A stretch of DNA of 64,000 bases from contig DF820478.1 of NCBI GenBank assembly GCA_000739535.1, positions 1 through 64,000 on the forward strand, given 5' to 3'. This document shows, one piece after another, positions 53,551 through 61,656 of the stretch. This DNA comes from Candidatus Vecturithrix granuli. Its GTDB lineage: Bacteria > Moduliflexota > Moduliflexia > Moduliflexales > Moduliflexaceae. The notes beneath the pieces were generated by a model. It was given only the letters and a program-made list of their open reading frames with translations, was not told where the DNA came from and searched no databases. Within the stretch, counting starts at the first letter, position 1. Each line of letters begins with the position of its first letter. The translations under genes were made by a program, and so were the position numbers.

Positions 53551-54831
53551 TTACGAAAGAATCCATGCAACACCACACATCATGCGGAACCCTCCACCGT
53601 CGTATCTGTAGTTTCGTCCGCTCCCGATGCGGTCGGCGCTGCGGAGCCACCTGGACGGGCTGAGCCACGAGCCGCCTCGCAATATTTTTGTATTTTCTTC
53701 GTCTTTATCTTTCCATGGGCTTCCATCTTCTGGTGCCTGCTCATAATTATCATGCCAGTCGTCCGCACACCATTCCCATACATTGCCATGCATGCCATAC
53801 AGGCCCCAGGCGTTCGGCTGCAACTGCCCAACCGGATGGGTTTTCCTGCCTGAATTTTTATCGTACCAAGCATACTCGTGTAAACGTTCGGCTTCATCGC
53901 CAAAGTAAAACAAACCTTCAGACCCGGAGCGGCAGGCGTATTCCCCTTCCGCTTCCGAGGGTAGGCGGAAGGTCATCTCGACTCCGCTCGATGACCGCGA
54001 GGAAGATGCCTCGGTTATCGAGCGAAGTCGAGATAAAAACTCCTGGCAATCGTTCCACGACACTTGTTCCACCGGATATTGACCCCACTTCGTACCTACC
54101 ACTTTTTCATTGAAGTATGACGGATTATTGCCCATGATTTGCAGCCACTGGGCCTGCGTAACCACATACTTCCCCAGCCAGAACCCGGCATGAATCTGCA
54201 CCTCACGGCGCGGCAGTTCCCGACCTTGCTTGAATCCTATAAACATTTGATCGGCCTCCGTTGCGTCCATCATAAAGCGTCCCGGTGGAATCCAGACAAA
54301 TTCCATGCCGGTAATCGGCTCAATCCACTCTTTGAGGCTATTGTCCGCGTCAATGGATTTCACCTGGCCTTCGGCGGCATGAGGCGGCTCAATGTGCTGT
54401 TTTTCGATCTCGTTGCGCAGCGCGCGCAGGAGTTTAGCAAAGCCATTAGCGTCGTGCAGATCCGCCCAGTGGAACGGCCGTAGGCGTTCCGGCACCTCGC
54501 ACGCTTCCAATCGCACCGGGATCAGGTAAATATCCTCGTCCAGTTTCTCTTGCAACACGTCCAGTGCCTCGCTGATTTCCTTCTGAATCACCCCACGTCG
54601 GTTGACCGAATTGTGCGATAAACACGCAAAAAAGAAGTCGGAACTGCGAATGGCCTTGGCGATGTGATATTCGAATTTCTGCCCCGGCAGCAGGTCTTCG
54701 GTATCCATCCATGGTTCAAAGCCCTCGGCCTGTAAGCGTTTGTAAAGCTGCTGCACCTGCACCTGGTCCGCACGGGTATAGCTGAGAAAAATGCGGATCA
54801 AATGTTGGTTATTAGGATTATTCTGGGACAT
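53551..54831 (-). CDS. TIR domain fused to a formylglycine-generating-enzyme-like domain
   Basis: 426 residues. TIR at about 10-145: RIFLSYTRADQVQVQQLY, FEPWMDTEDLLPGQKFEYHI, DFFFACLSHNSV; E54 is a candidate NADase glutamate. FGE-sulfatase (SUMF1) fold at about 165-426: FVWIPPGRFMM, PVEQVSWNDCQEF, MHGNVWEWCADDW, LRGGSW. The copper-binding cysteines of true FGE, expected after RGGS, are missing (LSPSRWLRSADR), so it is unlikely to make formylglycine. Residues about 266-287 come from a family B palindrome. The usual EWEYACR reads EGEYACR. Confidence 0.88.
   Translation of the reverse strand: MSQNNPNNQHLIRIFLSYTRADQVQVQQLYKRLQAEGFEPWMDTEDLLPGQKFEYHIAKAIRSSDFFFACLSHNSVNRRGVIQKEISEALDVLQEKLDEDIYLIPVRLEACEVPERLRPFHWADLHDANGFAKLLRALRNEIEKQHIEPPHAAEGQVKSIDADNSLKEWIEPITGMEFVWIPPGRFMMDATEADQMFIGFKQGRELPRREVQIHAGFWLGKYVVTQAQWLQIMGNNPSYFNEKVVGTKWGQYPVEQVSWNDCQEFLSRLRSITEASSSRSSSGVEMTFRLPSEAEGEYACRSGSEGLFYFGDEAERLHEYAWYDKNSGRKTHPVGQLQPNAWGLYGMHGNVWEWCADDWHDNYEQAPEDGSPWKDKDEENTKILRGGSWLSPSRWLRSADRIGSGRNYRYDGGGFRMMCGVAWILS
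53973..54034. repeat. Family B palindrome inside the TIR-FGE gene
   Basis: TCATCTCGACTCCGCTCGAT and GGTTATCGAGCGAAGTCGAG are near-perfect complements, and match the intergenic copies at 28774 and 30296. It is translated in frame as a serine-rich loop (SITEASSSRSSSGVEM) where FGE proteins normally have about six residues (between SRL and TFRLP). Confidence 0.85.
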
Positions 54832-55177
54832 AGCGCATATTTTCCGGTCAAAGAGTTCATTTGAAATTGTTCAACCACCATAGCTATTTCCGGGGCAGGA
54901 TGTCAAGTGAAAAACTTAGCGGATCATAGCGATTTCTCGTGTTTTGTCTTGACAATCAGGAATCCCTGGTTATACTTTTTATATAAGCGAATTTCCTGTG
55001 TTTTCCACCAGTCTCGTATGCTCAAAATTACTTGCCGAGCGTTTTACACAAAACTGCAAAAATATCATATCAGTTGATAAAATTTCTCTGGACAATCGTT
55101 CTCATTCCTGTCATTCTAAAAAAAGTGCGTTCAACACAATAGAAATCTTTTGTTTCAACGGAATATGGACATTGATC
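54832..55177. other. Upstream region of the REC-GAF kinase gene
   Basis: No gene is supported. Between the divergent TIR-FGE and kinase genes lie a promoter at 54949-54976 and about 200 bases of leader. The frame open from 54998 is low in coding character. Confidence 0.5.
54949..54976 (+). promoter_or_regulatory. Sigma-70-type promoter upstream of the REC-GAF kinase
   Basis: TTGACA (54949-54954), 16-base spacer, TATACT (54971-54976). A good match to the consensus, leaving a leader of about 195 bases before the chosen ATG. Confidence 0.6.
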
Positions 55178-57238
55178 ATGTCAGAACATCGAGAATATCA
55201 AGATATCGCCGGAATTCTTGTCGTTGATGATCAGGCTGAGAATTTACGCCTGTTATCAAGCATCCTACAGCGAGAAGGGTACCATACCCGGCCCGCGCGG
55301 GACGGGTATACCGCCTTAATGTCAGCTTATGCCGATCCGCCAGAACTGATCCTGCTGGATATCATGATGCCGGAATTGGACGGTTATGCCGTGTGCCGGA
55401 AGTTAAAAGCCGATGCACGTACCCGCGATATTCCGGTGATTTTTATTAGCGCCCTGAATGAAGTGTTTGATAAAGTTAAAGCCTTTGAACTCGGCGGCAT
55501 TGATTACATTACTAAACCACTGCATGTCGAAGAAGTGATCGCCAGAGTCAAAACCCACCTGACGAACCGCAGATTGCAACAGCAGCTTGAAACGCAAAAT
55601 AGACGCTTGCAGGAGGGCATTCTCGCTCATGAACAGACGATGAGTATTTTGCAGCAGCGGAATCAGGAATTAGCCTTACTGCATCGTATGAGCCAGCTCT
55701 TCAATTCCACATTGGATTGGAACCAGGTGTTAAAAACGGTCTTGACGGAAATGCGGCAGTTACTGAATATCACGGCCACATCTTTTTGGTTGTATCTTCC
55801 TGAAACCGACAAGCTCGTCTGTCAACAAGCGATCGGTCTGGGGAATGATACATTGATTGGCTGGCAATTAGCGATGGGACAAGGCATTGTCGGACAAACC
55901 GCGCAGACCGGCATCACAACGATCGTCGCAGATACCCGTGTGGCTCCTCAGCACTATAAAGAGGTGGACCAGAAGACCGGCATCGAAATTCGCTCGATTC
56001 TCAATTTTCCCTTTCGTACAACAGGCACGGTGATGGGTGTGCTGTGCCTGGTAGATACGGCAACCGACCGTTTTACCGAAAAAGATTTACGCTTTGTTGA
56101 ACCGATTGCCACCGCCGCCGCCAATGCGATTGAACATGCCCGGCTTTATAGCTTGGCGCAGCAAGAAATTGCCGAGCGCACACGAGCAGAAGCCGAACTC
56201 TTAGACGCGCACCATGAACTGCAAGCCACGTTAGAATATTTACAGACCACGCAAACTCAACTCTTACAATCGGAACGCATGGCGGTCTTAGGACAACTGG
56301 TGTCAGGCATTGCGCATGATCTCAACACCCCGGCAGCAGCCATTATGAGCGCGATTCAAGAAATTGATCGTTTGTCTTCCAAACTTCCGCAGCAATTACA
56401 GCACACATTGTTACAGCTTTCCGAAGATCTGCGGACGGAATATATTCAGGCCTATCAATATGCGCTCACGCTCCAGCCGCAGAGTCTATCAACCATCGAA
56501 CGACGGACGTTCGTCAGGGATATGCAGCAAATCCTGGCAGAGCATGGGGTAGAGGCGTCTCACAATTTCTGTTCCCAACTCATTATGGCGGGCTTTTCTG
56601 CAGCAGATCTTCTCAGGTTTCTCCCTCTGTTTATCGGGGCGGAACGTGATGATGTGCAGCAATCGCTTGTGTTACGTGGGATGAGTCAGATTCACATTAA
56701 CAATATCAAATCTTCGATCCAACAAATCGTGCAATTAGTCCAGACACTCAAACAATTTTCCAGAGTCGAACAGAGTGAACTCAGCGAAACTCAGTTACAA
56801 GACGATCTGGAACACACGTTGTTGATTCTGCGGAATCGCTTGCACGATATCACGGTCCACAAAGAGTATGAAGACCTTCCGCTTTTGACTTGCTATGCCG
56901 CGCAATTGAATCAGGTCTGGGCCCAACTCCTGCTGAATGCGATTCAGGCTATGAATGGACAGGGGAACCTGGTTATCCGTCTGAAATGCCTTGAAAAACG
57001 CAATATTGTCGCGGAGATCGAAGATAGCGGCCCTGGTATTCCGCCAGACATTCTTCCGCACATATTTAATCCGTATTTTACGACAAAAAGCCGCCAGGAT
57101 AAGAATATCGGTATGGGTTTAACGATTTGTCAACAGATTATTGAACAGCACCATGGGCGCATTGAGGTCGCATCAGCGATGCCCGGCAAAACCTGTTTTC
57201 GTGTGATATTGCCAATCTCCAAACCGTCTCAAGTATAA
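55178..57238 (+). CDS. REC-GAF-histidine kinase
   Basis: 686 residues from MSEHREYQDIAGILVVDD. REC 12-130 with D61 (LILLDIMMPE); coiled coil; GAF about 190-340 (GQGIVGQTAQTG, SILNFPF); HisKA-like box GIAHDLNTPAAAIMS; then an unusual helical insert of about 130 residues before the HATPase (LLLNAIQAMNGQ, DSGPGIPP, GMGLTI). No membrane segment: a soluble relay kinase. The frame is open upstream to 54998, but no homology or ribosome-binding site supports that start. Confidence 0.9.
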   Translation: MSEHREYQDIAGILVVDDQAENLRLLSSILQREGYHTRPARDGYTALMSAYADPPELILLDIMMPELDGYAVCRKLKADARTRDIPVIFISALNEVFDKVKAFELGGIDYITKPLHVEEVIARVKTHLTNRRLQQQLETQNRRLQEGILAHEQTMSILQQRNQELALLHRMSQLFNSTLDWNQVLKTVLTEMRQLLNITATSFWLYLPETDKLVCQQAIGLGNDTLIGWQLAMGQGIVGQTAQTGITTIVADTRVAPQHYKEVDQKTGIEIRSILNFPFRTTGTVMGVLCLVDTATDRFTEKDLRFVEPIATAAANAIEHARLYSLAQQEIAERTRAEAELLDAHHELQATLEYLQTTQTQLLQSERMAVLGQLVSGIAHDLNTPAAAIMSAIQEIDRLSSKLPQQLQHTLLQLSEDLRTEYIQAYQYALTLQPQSLSTIERRTFVRDMQQILAEHGVEASHNFCSQLIMAGFSAADLLRFLPLFIGAERDDVQQSLVLRGMSQIHINNIKSSIQQIVQLVQTLKQFSRVEQSELSETQLQDDLEHTLLILRNRLHDITVHKEYEDLPLLTCYAAQLNQVWAQLLLNAIQAMNGQGNLVIRLKCLEKRNIVAEIEDSGPGIPPDILPHIFNPYFTTKSRQDKNIGMGLTICQQIIEQHHGRIEVASAMPGKTCFRVILPISKPSQV

Positions 57239-57257
57239 GAGCAGATCGGAATTTCTC

Positions 57258-57286
57258 TTGACGCAGATAATCACTGGACGTAATGT
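57258..57286 (+). promoter_or_regulatory. Possible promoter of the large hybrid sensor
   Basis: TTGACG (57258-57263), 17-base spacer, TAATGT (57281-57286). Near consensus and about 70 bases before the ATG at 57356. Confidence 0.45.
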
Positions 57287-57355
57287 TTTTTCAAGTGTTG
57301 TCTGACTGACGCCAGAGTGCAAACGTCAGATTGCCAACAGCCTGAAAGTGGGACT

Positions 57356-60300
57356 ATGAACATATCAAATTTATTGGGGTCAATACTGGCAGCATATAAA
57401 TTTATGAAAAGATATCCCATTATTCTTACGCATAGAATGGCTTCTATTATCGTCATGCTTTTGCTCTTTCCCTCAGCGATTCAAGCCGGGGAACCCGAGA
57501 TGAAATTCGATCATGTGTTGAATTTGGGGTCGCGCCACACCCAGGTAATGCTTCAAGATCGAGAAGGGTTTCTGTGGTTTGGCTCCGCAGGCGGGGGAGT
57601 CTTTCGCTATGATGCGTATGAGTTGAAACGCTATGGCAGCGGGCAGGATTTGCTTTCGAATGGATTTGTGTATGGTCTTGTTGAAGATGCCCAAGAACCT
57701 TTCGTGCTATGGATCGGCACCAAAGAAGGATTGAACTGGTTTGATCGCAAAACAGGCATATTTACGTATTATAAACATCAACCTGGCAATCCGGCAAGCT
57801 TGAGTCATAATGCGATTAATGATATAGTGCAGGATAGCCGTGATCCACACATTCTCTGGATTGGAACCGAGGGAGGGTTGAACAAATTTGATACCCGGAC
57901 AGAAATTTTTATCTCTTACCATCATGACCCACAAAATGACCAGAGCCTTAGTCATAATGCGGTCTGGAGAATTCTTCAGGATCGTAAAAATCCTGATATT
58001 CTCTGGTTAGGAACCTGGGGCGGCGGGTTGAACAAATTTGATACACGCACGGAACGCTTTATCCACTATCGTCATAATCCTGAAGATGAGACAAGCCTTG
58101 GGGCGTCGAATGAGATTATTGACGCTCTTGCTCAGGATAAGGATGATCCTGACATCCTCTGGATTGGCTGGCATGAAGGACTTGACCAATTTGACACGCG
58201 CTCCGAAACTTTTACGCATTATCGGCATGATCCGCACAATCCAAAGAGTCTGCCGGAAGGACTTGTGGCGTTAATTTATGATGATGGCTATGGACGCCTC
58301 TGGTTAGGAGGCTGGGAGGATGATAATGGCTTAACGATTTTTGACAAGCAGACGCATACCGGCACCAATTATCGCCATGATCCCCACAATCCCCATAGCC
58401 TCAGCGATAATTTAGTGGTTGATGTGTACGAGGATCGCTCCGGAATCTTCTGGATTACGATGGCCTCAGGCAAAGTTGATAAATATGATCCCTGGAATCA
58501 GAATTTTACGACCTATGCCTATGATCAGCAAAATCCGTCTAGTTTGAGTCATAACACGATCACGGCGTTGTATGAAGATCGACAGGGAACCGTGTGGGTG
58601 GGAACACTCTCCGGGTTGAATCGGTTTGATCCTAATACCGACACCTTTACGCGTTATACGAAAACCCCGGAAACTCCGGATTCACTTGATAACAATCGCA
58701 TTCAAACTATTTTCGAAGATCACTCTGGGCATTTTTGGGTCTCTTTTTTTCCTGGTTCCCTTGTAGAATTTGACAGACAGACAGAGAAGGTCATTCGTCG
58801 CTATACTAATGCCGAAGTGTTTACCAGTATAATTGATGATCCTCATGATCCTGAAAATCTTTGGATCGGGATGCGTCCGCAAGGGTTAGCCCGTTTTCAT
58901 AAACCAACAGAAACCTTTACAGTGTACGATCCTTCGCCACAAGATTCCCAAGATGGCGTGACTTATGGACCCATTTACAAAATTCTCCATGATCGAGATG
59001 ATGAGGTGATCTGGCTTGGCGGCTGGGAAGGGGGAGGATTGCGCAAATTTGAGAAACAGACACAGACATTTACCACATATATCGCTGATCCTCAGAAACC
59101 AACGAGCCTTACGGCCAATTCCATTGCCGCATTGTATCAGGATAGGCAGGGTAGGCTCTGGATCGGAACCCTGGGAGGAGGATTGTGTACCTTTCATAAA
59201 GAGAGCGAAACCTTTACGTGTTATGCTTCAAATCAGAAAATACCAACAAATATCAATGGGATCCTGGAAGATGAGGAGGCGAATCTCTGGTTAAGTACGG
59301 ATCTGGGGATTGTGAAATTCAACCCGAGCACAGAAACAGTCGAAAAGCATTATCGCCAAAGCGATGGTTTGCAGGGCGATATGTTCTTTCGAGACAGCAC
59401 TTGCAAGACATCTACCGGAGAATTGTGGTTTGGCGGAATGAATGGCGTGAACCGGTTTCATCCGAAGCACCTAGTAGAAAATCCGCATGTTCCCCCTGTA
59501 GTTCTCACTTCGCTGGCCCAGGCAGGAGAGCACATCTGCCCTGTGGCCTGCGAGTCCACCCCAGCGATCTCCCTGGACTGGCGGCACAATTTTTTTGAAT
59601 TTGAGTTTGTCGCGCTTAACTATACTCGTCCCCAAAACAACCAGTATGCCTATATGTTGGAGGGGGTGGATCAGGAGTGGTTCTATTCCGGTCAAAAACG
59701 CTTCGGACGTTATACCAATCTTGCGCCAGGTACATATACCCTCAAGCTTAAAGCGGCCAATAACAATGGCGTCTGGAATGAACAGGGTACCTCTGTGCAG
59801 ATTACCATTATTCCTCCCTTTTGGGCCACCTGGTGGTTTCGCAGTCTATTGGGCTTCAGCATAGTGGGATTGGTGTTTGGCGGCTTTTGGCTGCGTATCA
59901 AAACCATTGAAAAGCAGAAGCGACTCTTAGCCGCGCAAGTTGCTGAACGTACAAAAGCCCTGTCAGAGCGAACCGATGAATTAGCGCATTCAAATACGGA
60001 ACTTCAAAAAGCCAAAGAACAAGCAGAAGTCGCAAACAAGGCCAAGAGTACCTTTCTGGCAAACATGAGTCATGAACTGCGCACGCCGCTCAATGCCATT
60101 CTGGGGTTTTCACAACTCATGCAGCATGATCCGGCGTTATCTTCAGAACATCGAAACGATCTCAAGATCATTGTCCGCAATGGCGACCACCTGCTGACCT
60201 TGATCAATCAACTGCTGGATATCTCGAAAATTGAAGCCGGCCGCATGACCGTGAATACAACGAACTTTGATATGTATACGCTGTTAGATGAAACCGAAAA

Positions 60301-61483
60301 CATGTTTCGATTGCTAGCCAGAGAAAAACAGATCCATCTTGTGTTTGAAAGGACTCCGGATCTGCCCCGATATATCTGTACCGATGTGGTCAAACTCCGT
60401 CAAATCCTGTTCAATTTGCTCAATAACGCCATCAAATTTACGAAAGAAGGGGGCGTGGCCGTGAGAATAAGAAGTAAAGAAGTCACAGATACAGATCTGG
60501 AGTGCAAAAGCTCTGCTTTTGCAGCAAAAGCAGAGCTTTTGCACTCCGATTCCTTACTCCATCTTGAAATTGAAGATACGGGACCTGGCATCACTCCGCA
60601 AGAGTTAGAATACGTTTTTCAGGCATTCACCCAGACAGAAGCCGGACGGAAGACTCAGGAAGGAACAGGGTTAGGATTAGCAATCAGCCGTAATTTTGTC
60701 GAATTATTAGGAGGGGAGTTACATGTCCAAAGCGAAGTCGGACGCGGAAGTCTTTTTAGCTTGACGATTCCGGTGCAGCGGGTGCATGCTTCTGACCTTG
60801 CAGCAAAATCTCCCACGCGCCGGGTCATCGGACTGGTGTCTGGCCAACCGCATTATCGGATTCTGGTGGTTGATGATAAACAGGATAACCGCTATTTGTT
60901 AATGCGCTTATTGACGCCATTGGGTTTTGATGTACGCGAGGCCAATAATGGCCAGGAAGCCATTACCATCTGGCAAGAATGGCAGCCGAATCTGATCTGG
61001 ATGGATATGCGTATGCCCGTGTTAGATGGCTACAAAGCCACGGAACAGATCAAGGCCACGATGCAAGGTCAGGCCACGGCGATTATTGCCCTCACAGCGA
61101 GCGCCTTTGAAGAAGAGAAAGCCGTGGTGCTCTCGGCCGGCTGCGACGATTTTCTGCGAAAACCGTTTAAAGAAACTGAAATTTTTGACTTGATGCAGAA
61201 ACATTTAGGCGTACAGTATCTCTATAAGGACATGCAGCCCGGCGAAGACGTTGGGGAAGAGAAGCCTTTATTCTCGACGATTGATGTGGCTGCCCTGACT
61301 ACGATACCGACGGAATTACGACAGCGACTCGAACATAGCGTATTAATAGCTGACGTTTCCGGAATTACGGAAATGATCCAGGAAATTTTTGCCTATGATG
61401 CCACACTCGGACAAACGCTGGAGCATCTGGCCGAAGATTTTAAATACAGCCATATCCTGGAAGCCTTGCAAAAGATCACCTAA
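57356..61483 (+). CDS. One-protein two-component hybrid with beta-propeller sensor
   Basis: About 1375 residues. A signal segment ([17 protein letters not shown]) leads into two periplasmic seven-bladed propellers of Reg_prop repeats (many LWIGTxGGLNKFD units), then a Y_Y_Y domain ([16 protein letters not shown]), a membrane helix ([18 protein letters not shown]), HisKA ([18 protein letters not shown]), HATPase, REC ([13 protein letters not shown]) and a helical tail. Members from Bacteroidetes sense polysaccharides and end in an AraC domain; this one has no DNA-binding domain. Residues about 1048-1065 are a translated family A palindrome. Start is uncertain: GTG 57317 or ATG 57404 are alternatives. 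Confidence 0.92.
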   Translation: MNISNLLGSILAAYKFMKRYPIILTHRMASIIVMLLLFPSAIQAGEPEMKFDHVLNLGSRHTQVMLQDREGFLWFGSAGGGVFRYDAYELKRYGSGQDLLSNGFVYGLVEDAQEPFVLWIGTKEGLNWFDRKTGIFTYYKHQPGNPASLSHNAINDIVQDSRDPHILWIGTEGGLNKFDTRTEIFISYHHDPQNDQSLSHNAVWRILQDRKNPDILWLGTWGGGLNKFDTRTERFIHYRHNPEDETSLGASNEIIDALAQDKDDPDILWIGWHEGLDQFDTRSETFTHYRHDPHNPKSLPEGLVALIYDDGYGRLWLGGWEDDNGLTIFDKQTHTGTNYRHDPHNPHSLSDNLVVDVYEDRSGIFWITMASGKVDKYDPWNQNFTTYAYDQQNPSSLSHNTITALYEDRQGTVWVGTLSGLNRFDPNTDTFTRYTKTPETPDSLDNNRIQTIFEDHSGHFWVSFFPGSLVEFDRQTEKVIRRYTNAEVFTSIIDDPHDPENLWIGMRPQGLARFHKPTETFTVYDPSPQDSQDGVTYGPIYKILHDRDDEVIWLGGWEGGGLRKFEKQTQTFTTYIADPQKPTSLTANSIAALYQDRQGRLWIGTLGGGLCTFHKESETFTCYASNQKIPTNINGILEDEEANLWLSTDLGIVKFNPSTETVEKHYRQSDGLQGDMFFRDSTCKTSTGELWFGGMNGVNRFHPKHLVENPHVPPVVLTSLAQAGEHICPVACESTPAISLDWRHNFFEFEFVALNYTRPQNNQYAYMLEGVDQEWFYSGQKRFGRYTNLAPGTYTLKLKAANNNGVWNEQGTSVQITIIPPFWATWWFRSLLGFSIVGLVFGGFWLRIKTIEKQKRLLAAQVAERTKALSERTDELAHSNTELQKAKEQAEVANKAKSTFLANMSHELRTPLNAILGFSQLMQHDPALSSEHRNDLKIIVRNGDHLLTLINQLLDISKIEAGRMTVNTTNFDMYTLLDETENMFRLLAREKQIHLVFERTPDLPRYICTDVVKLRQILFNLLNNAIKFTKEGGVAVRIRSKEVTDTDLECKSSAFAAKAELLHSDSLLHLEIEDTGPGITPQELEYVFQAFTQTEAGRKTQEGTGLGLAISRNFVELLGGELHVQSEVGRGSLFSLTIPVQRVHASDLAAKSPTRRVIGLVSGQPHYRILVVDDKQDNRYLLMRLLTPLGFDVREANNGQEAITIWQEWQPNLIWMDMRMPVLDGYKATEQIKATMQGQATAIIALTASAFEEEKAVVLSAGCDDFLRKPFKETEIFDLMQKHLGVQYLYKDMQPGEDVGEEKPLFSTIDVAALTTIPTELRQRLEHSVLIADVSGITEMIQEIFAYDATLGQTLEHLAEDFKYSHILEALQKIT
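60499..60547. repeat. 49-base perfect palindrome (family A) inside the hybrid kinase gene
   Basis: Two perfect 24-base arms (GGAGTGCAAAAGCTCTGC...) around one A. Same design as the intergenic copy at 10317. It is translated in frame in the HATPase loop ([16 protein letters not shown]). GAT occurs two bases before it and directly after it, so a 54-base, 18-codon insertion with a 3-base target repeat is possible. Confidence 0.9.
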
Positions 61484-61514
61484 GTATTTTGTCAATATTT
61501 CGTTGACGGGTGAA

Positions 61515-61547
61515 AGACTTCTGAAGTCTTTGAGACTTCGGAAGTCT
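61515..61547. repeat. GACTTC palindromes after the hybrid kinase
   Basis: AGACTTCTGAAGTCT and AGACTTCGGAAGTCT stand side by side, separated by 3 bases; each is a palindrome and both together form a longer hairpin. Family F. Confidence 0.6.
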
Positions 61548-61656
61548 GCGCGCGCTTGCCCTGTCAGCTAAGCCTTGACAAAACACTATCACAGGTTTTC
61601 AAAAGAAGCGATGAAATTTGATGACACCGACCCCGGCATGACGCCTCGGAGGATAG

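Noticed and set aside
54998-55177. 60-codon N-terminal extension of the REC-GAF kinase
   Set aside because: No similarity to a receiver-domain leader and no ribosome-binding site; the receiver domain starts normally after the ATG at 55178.
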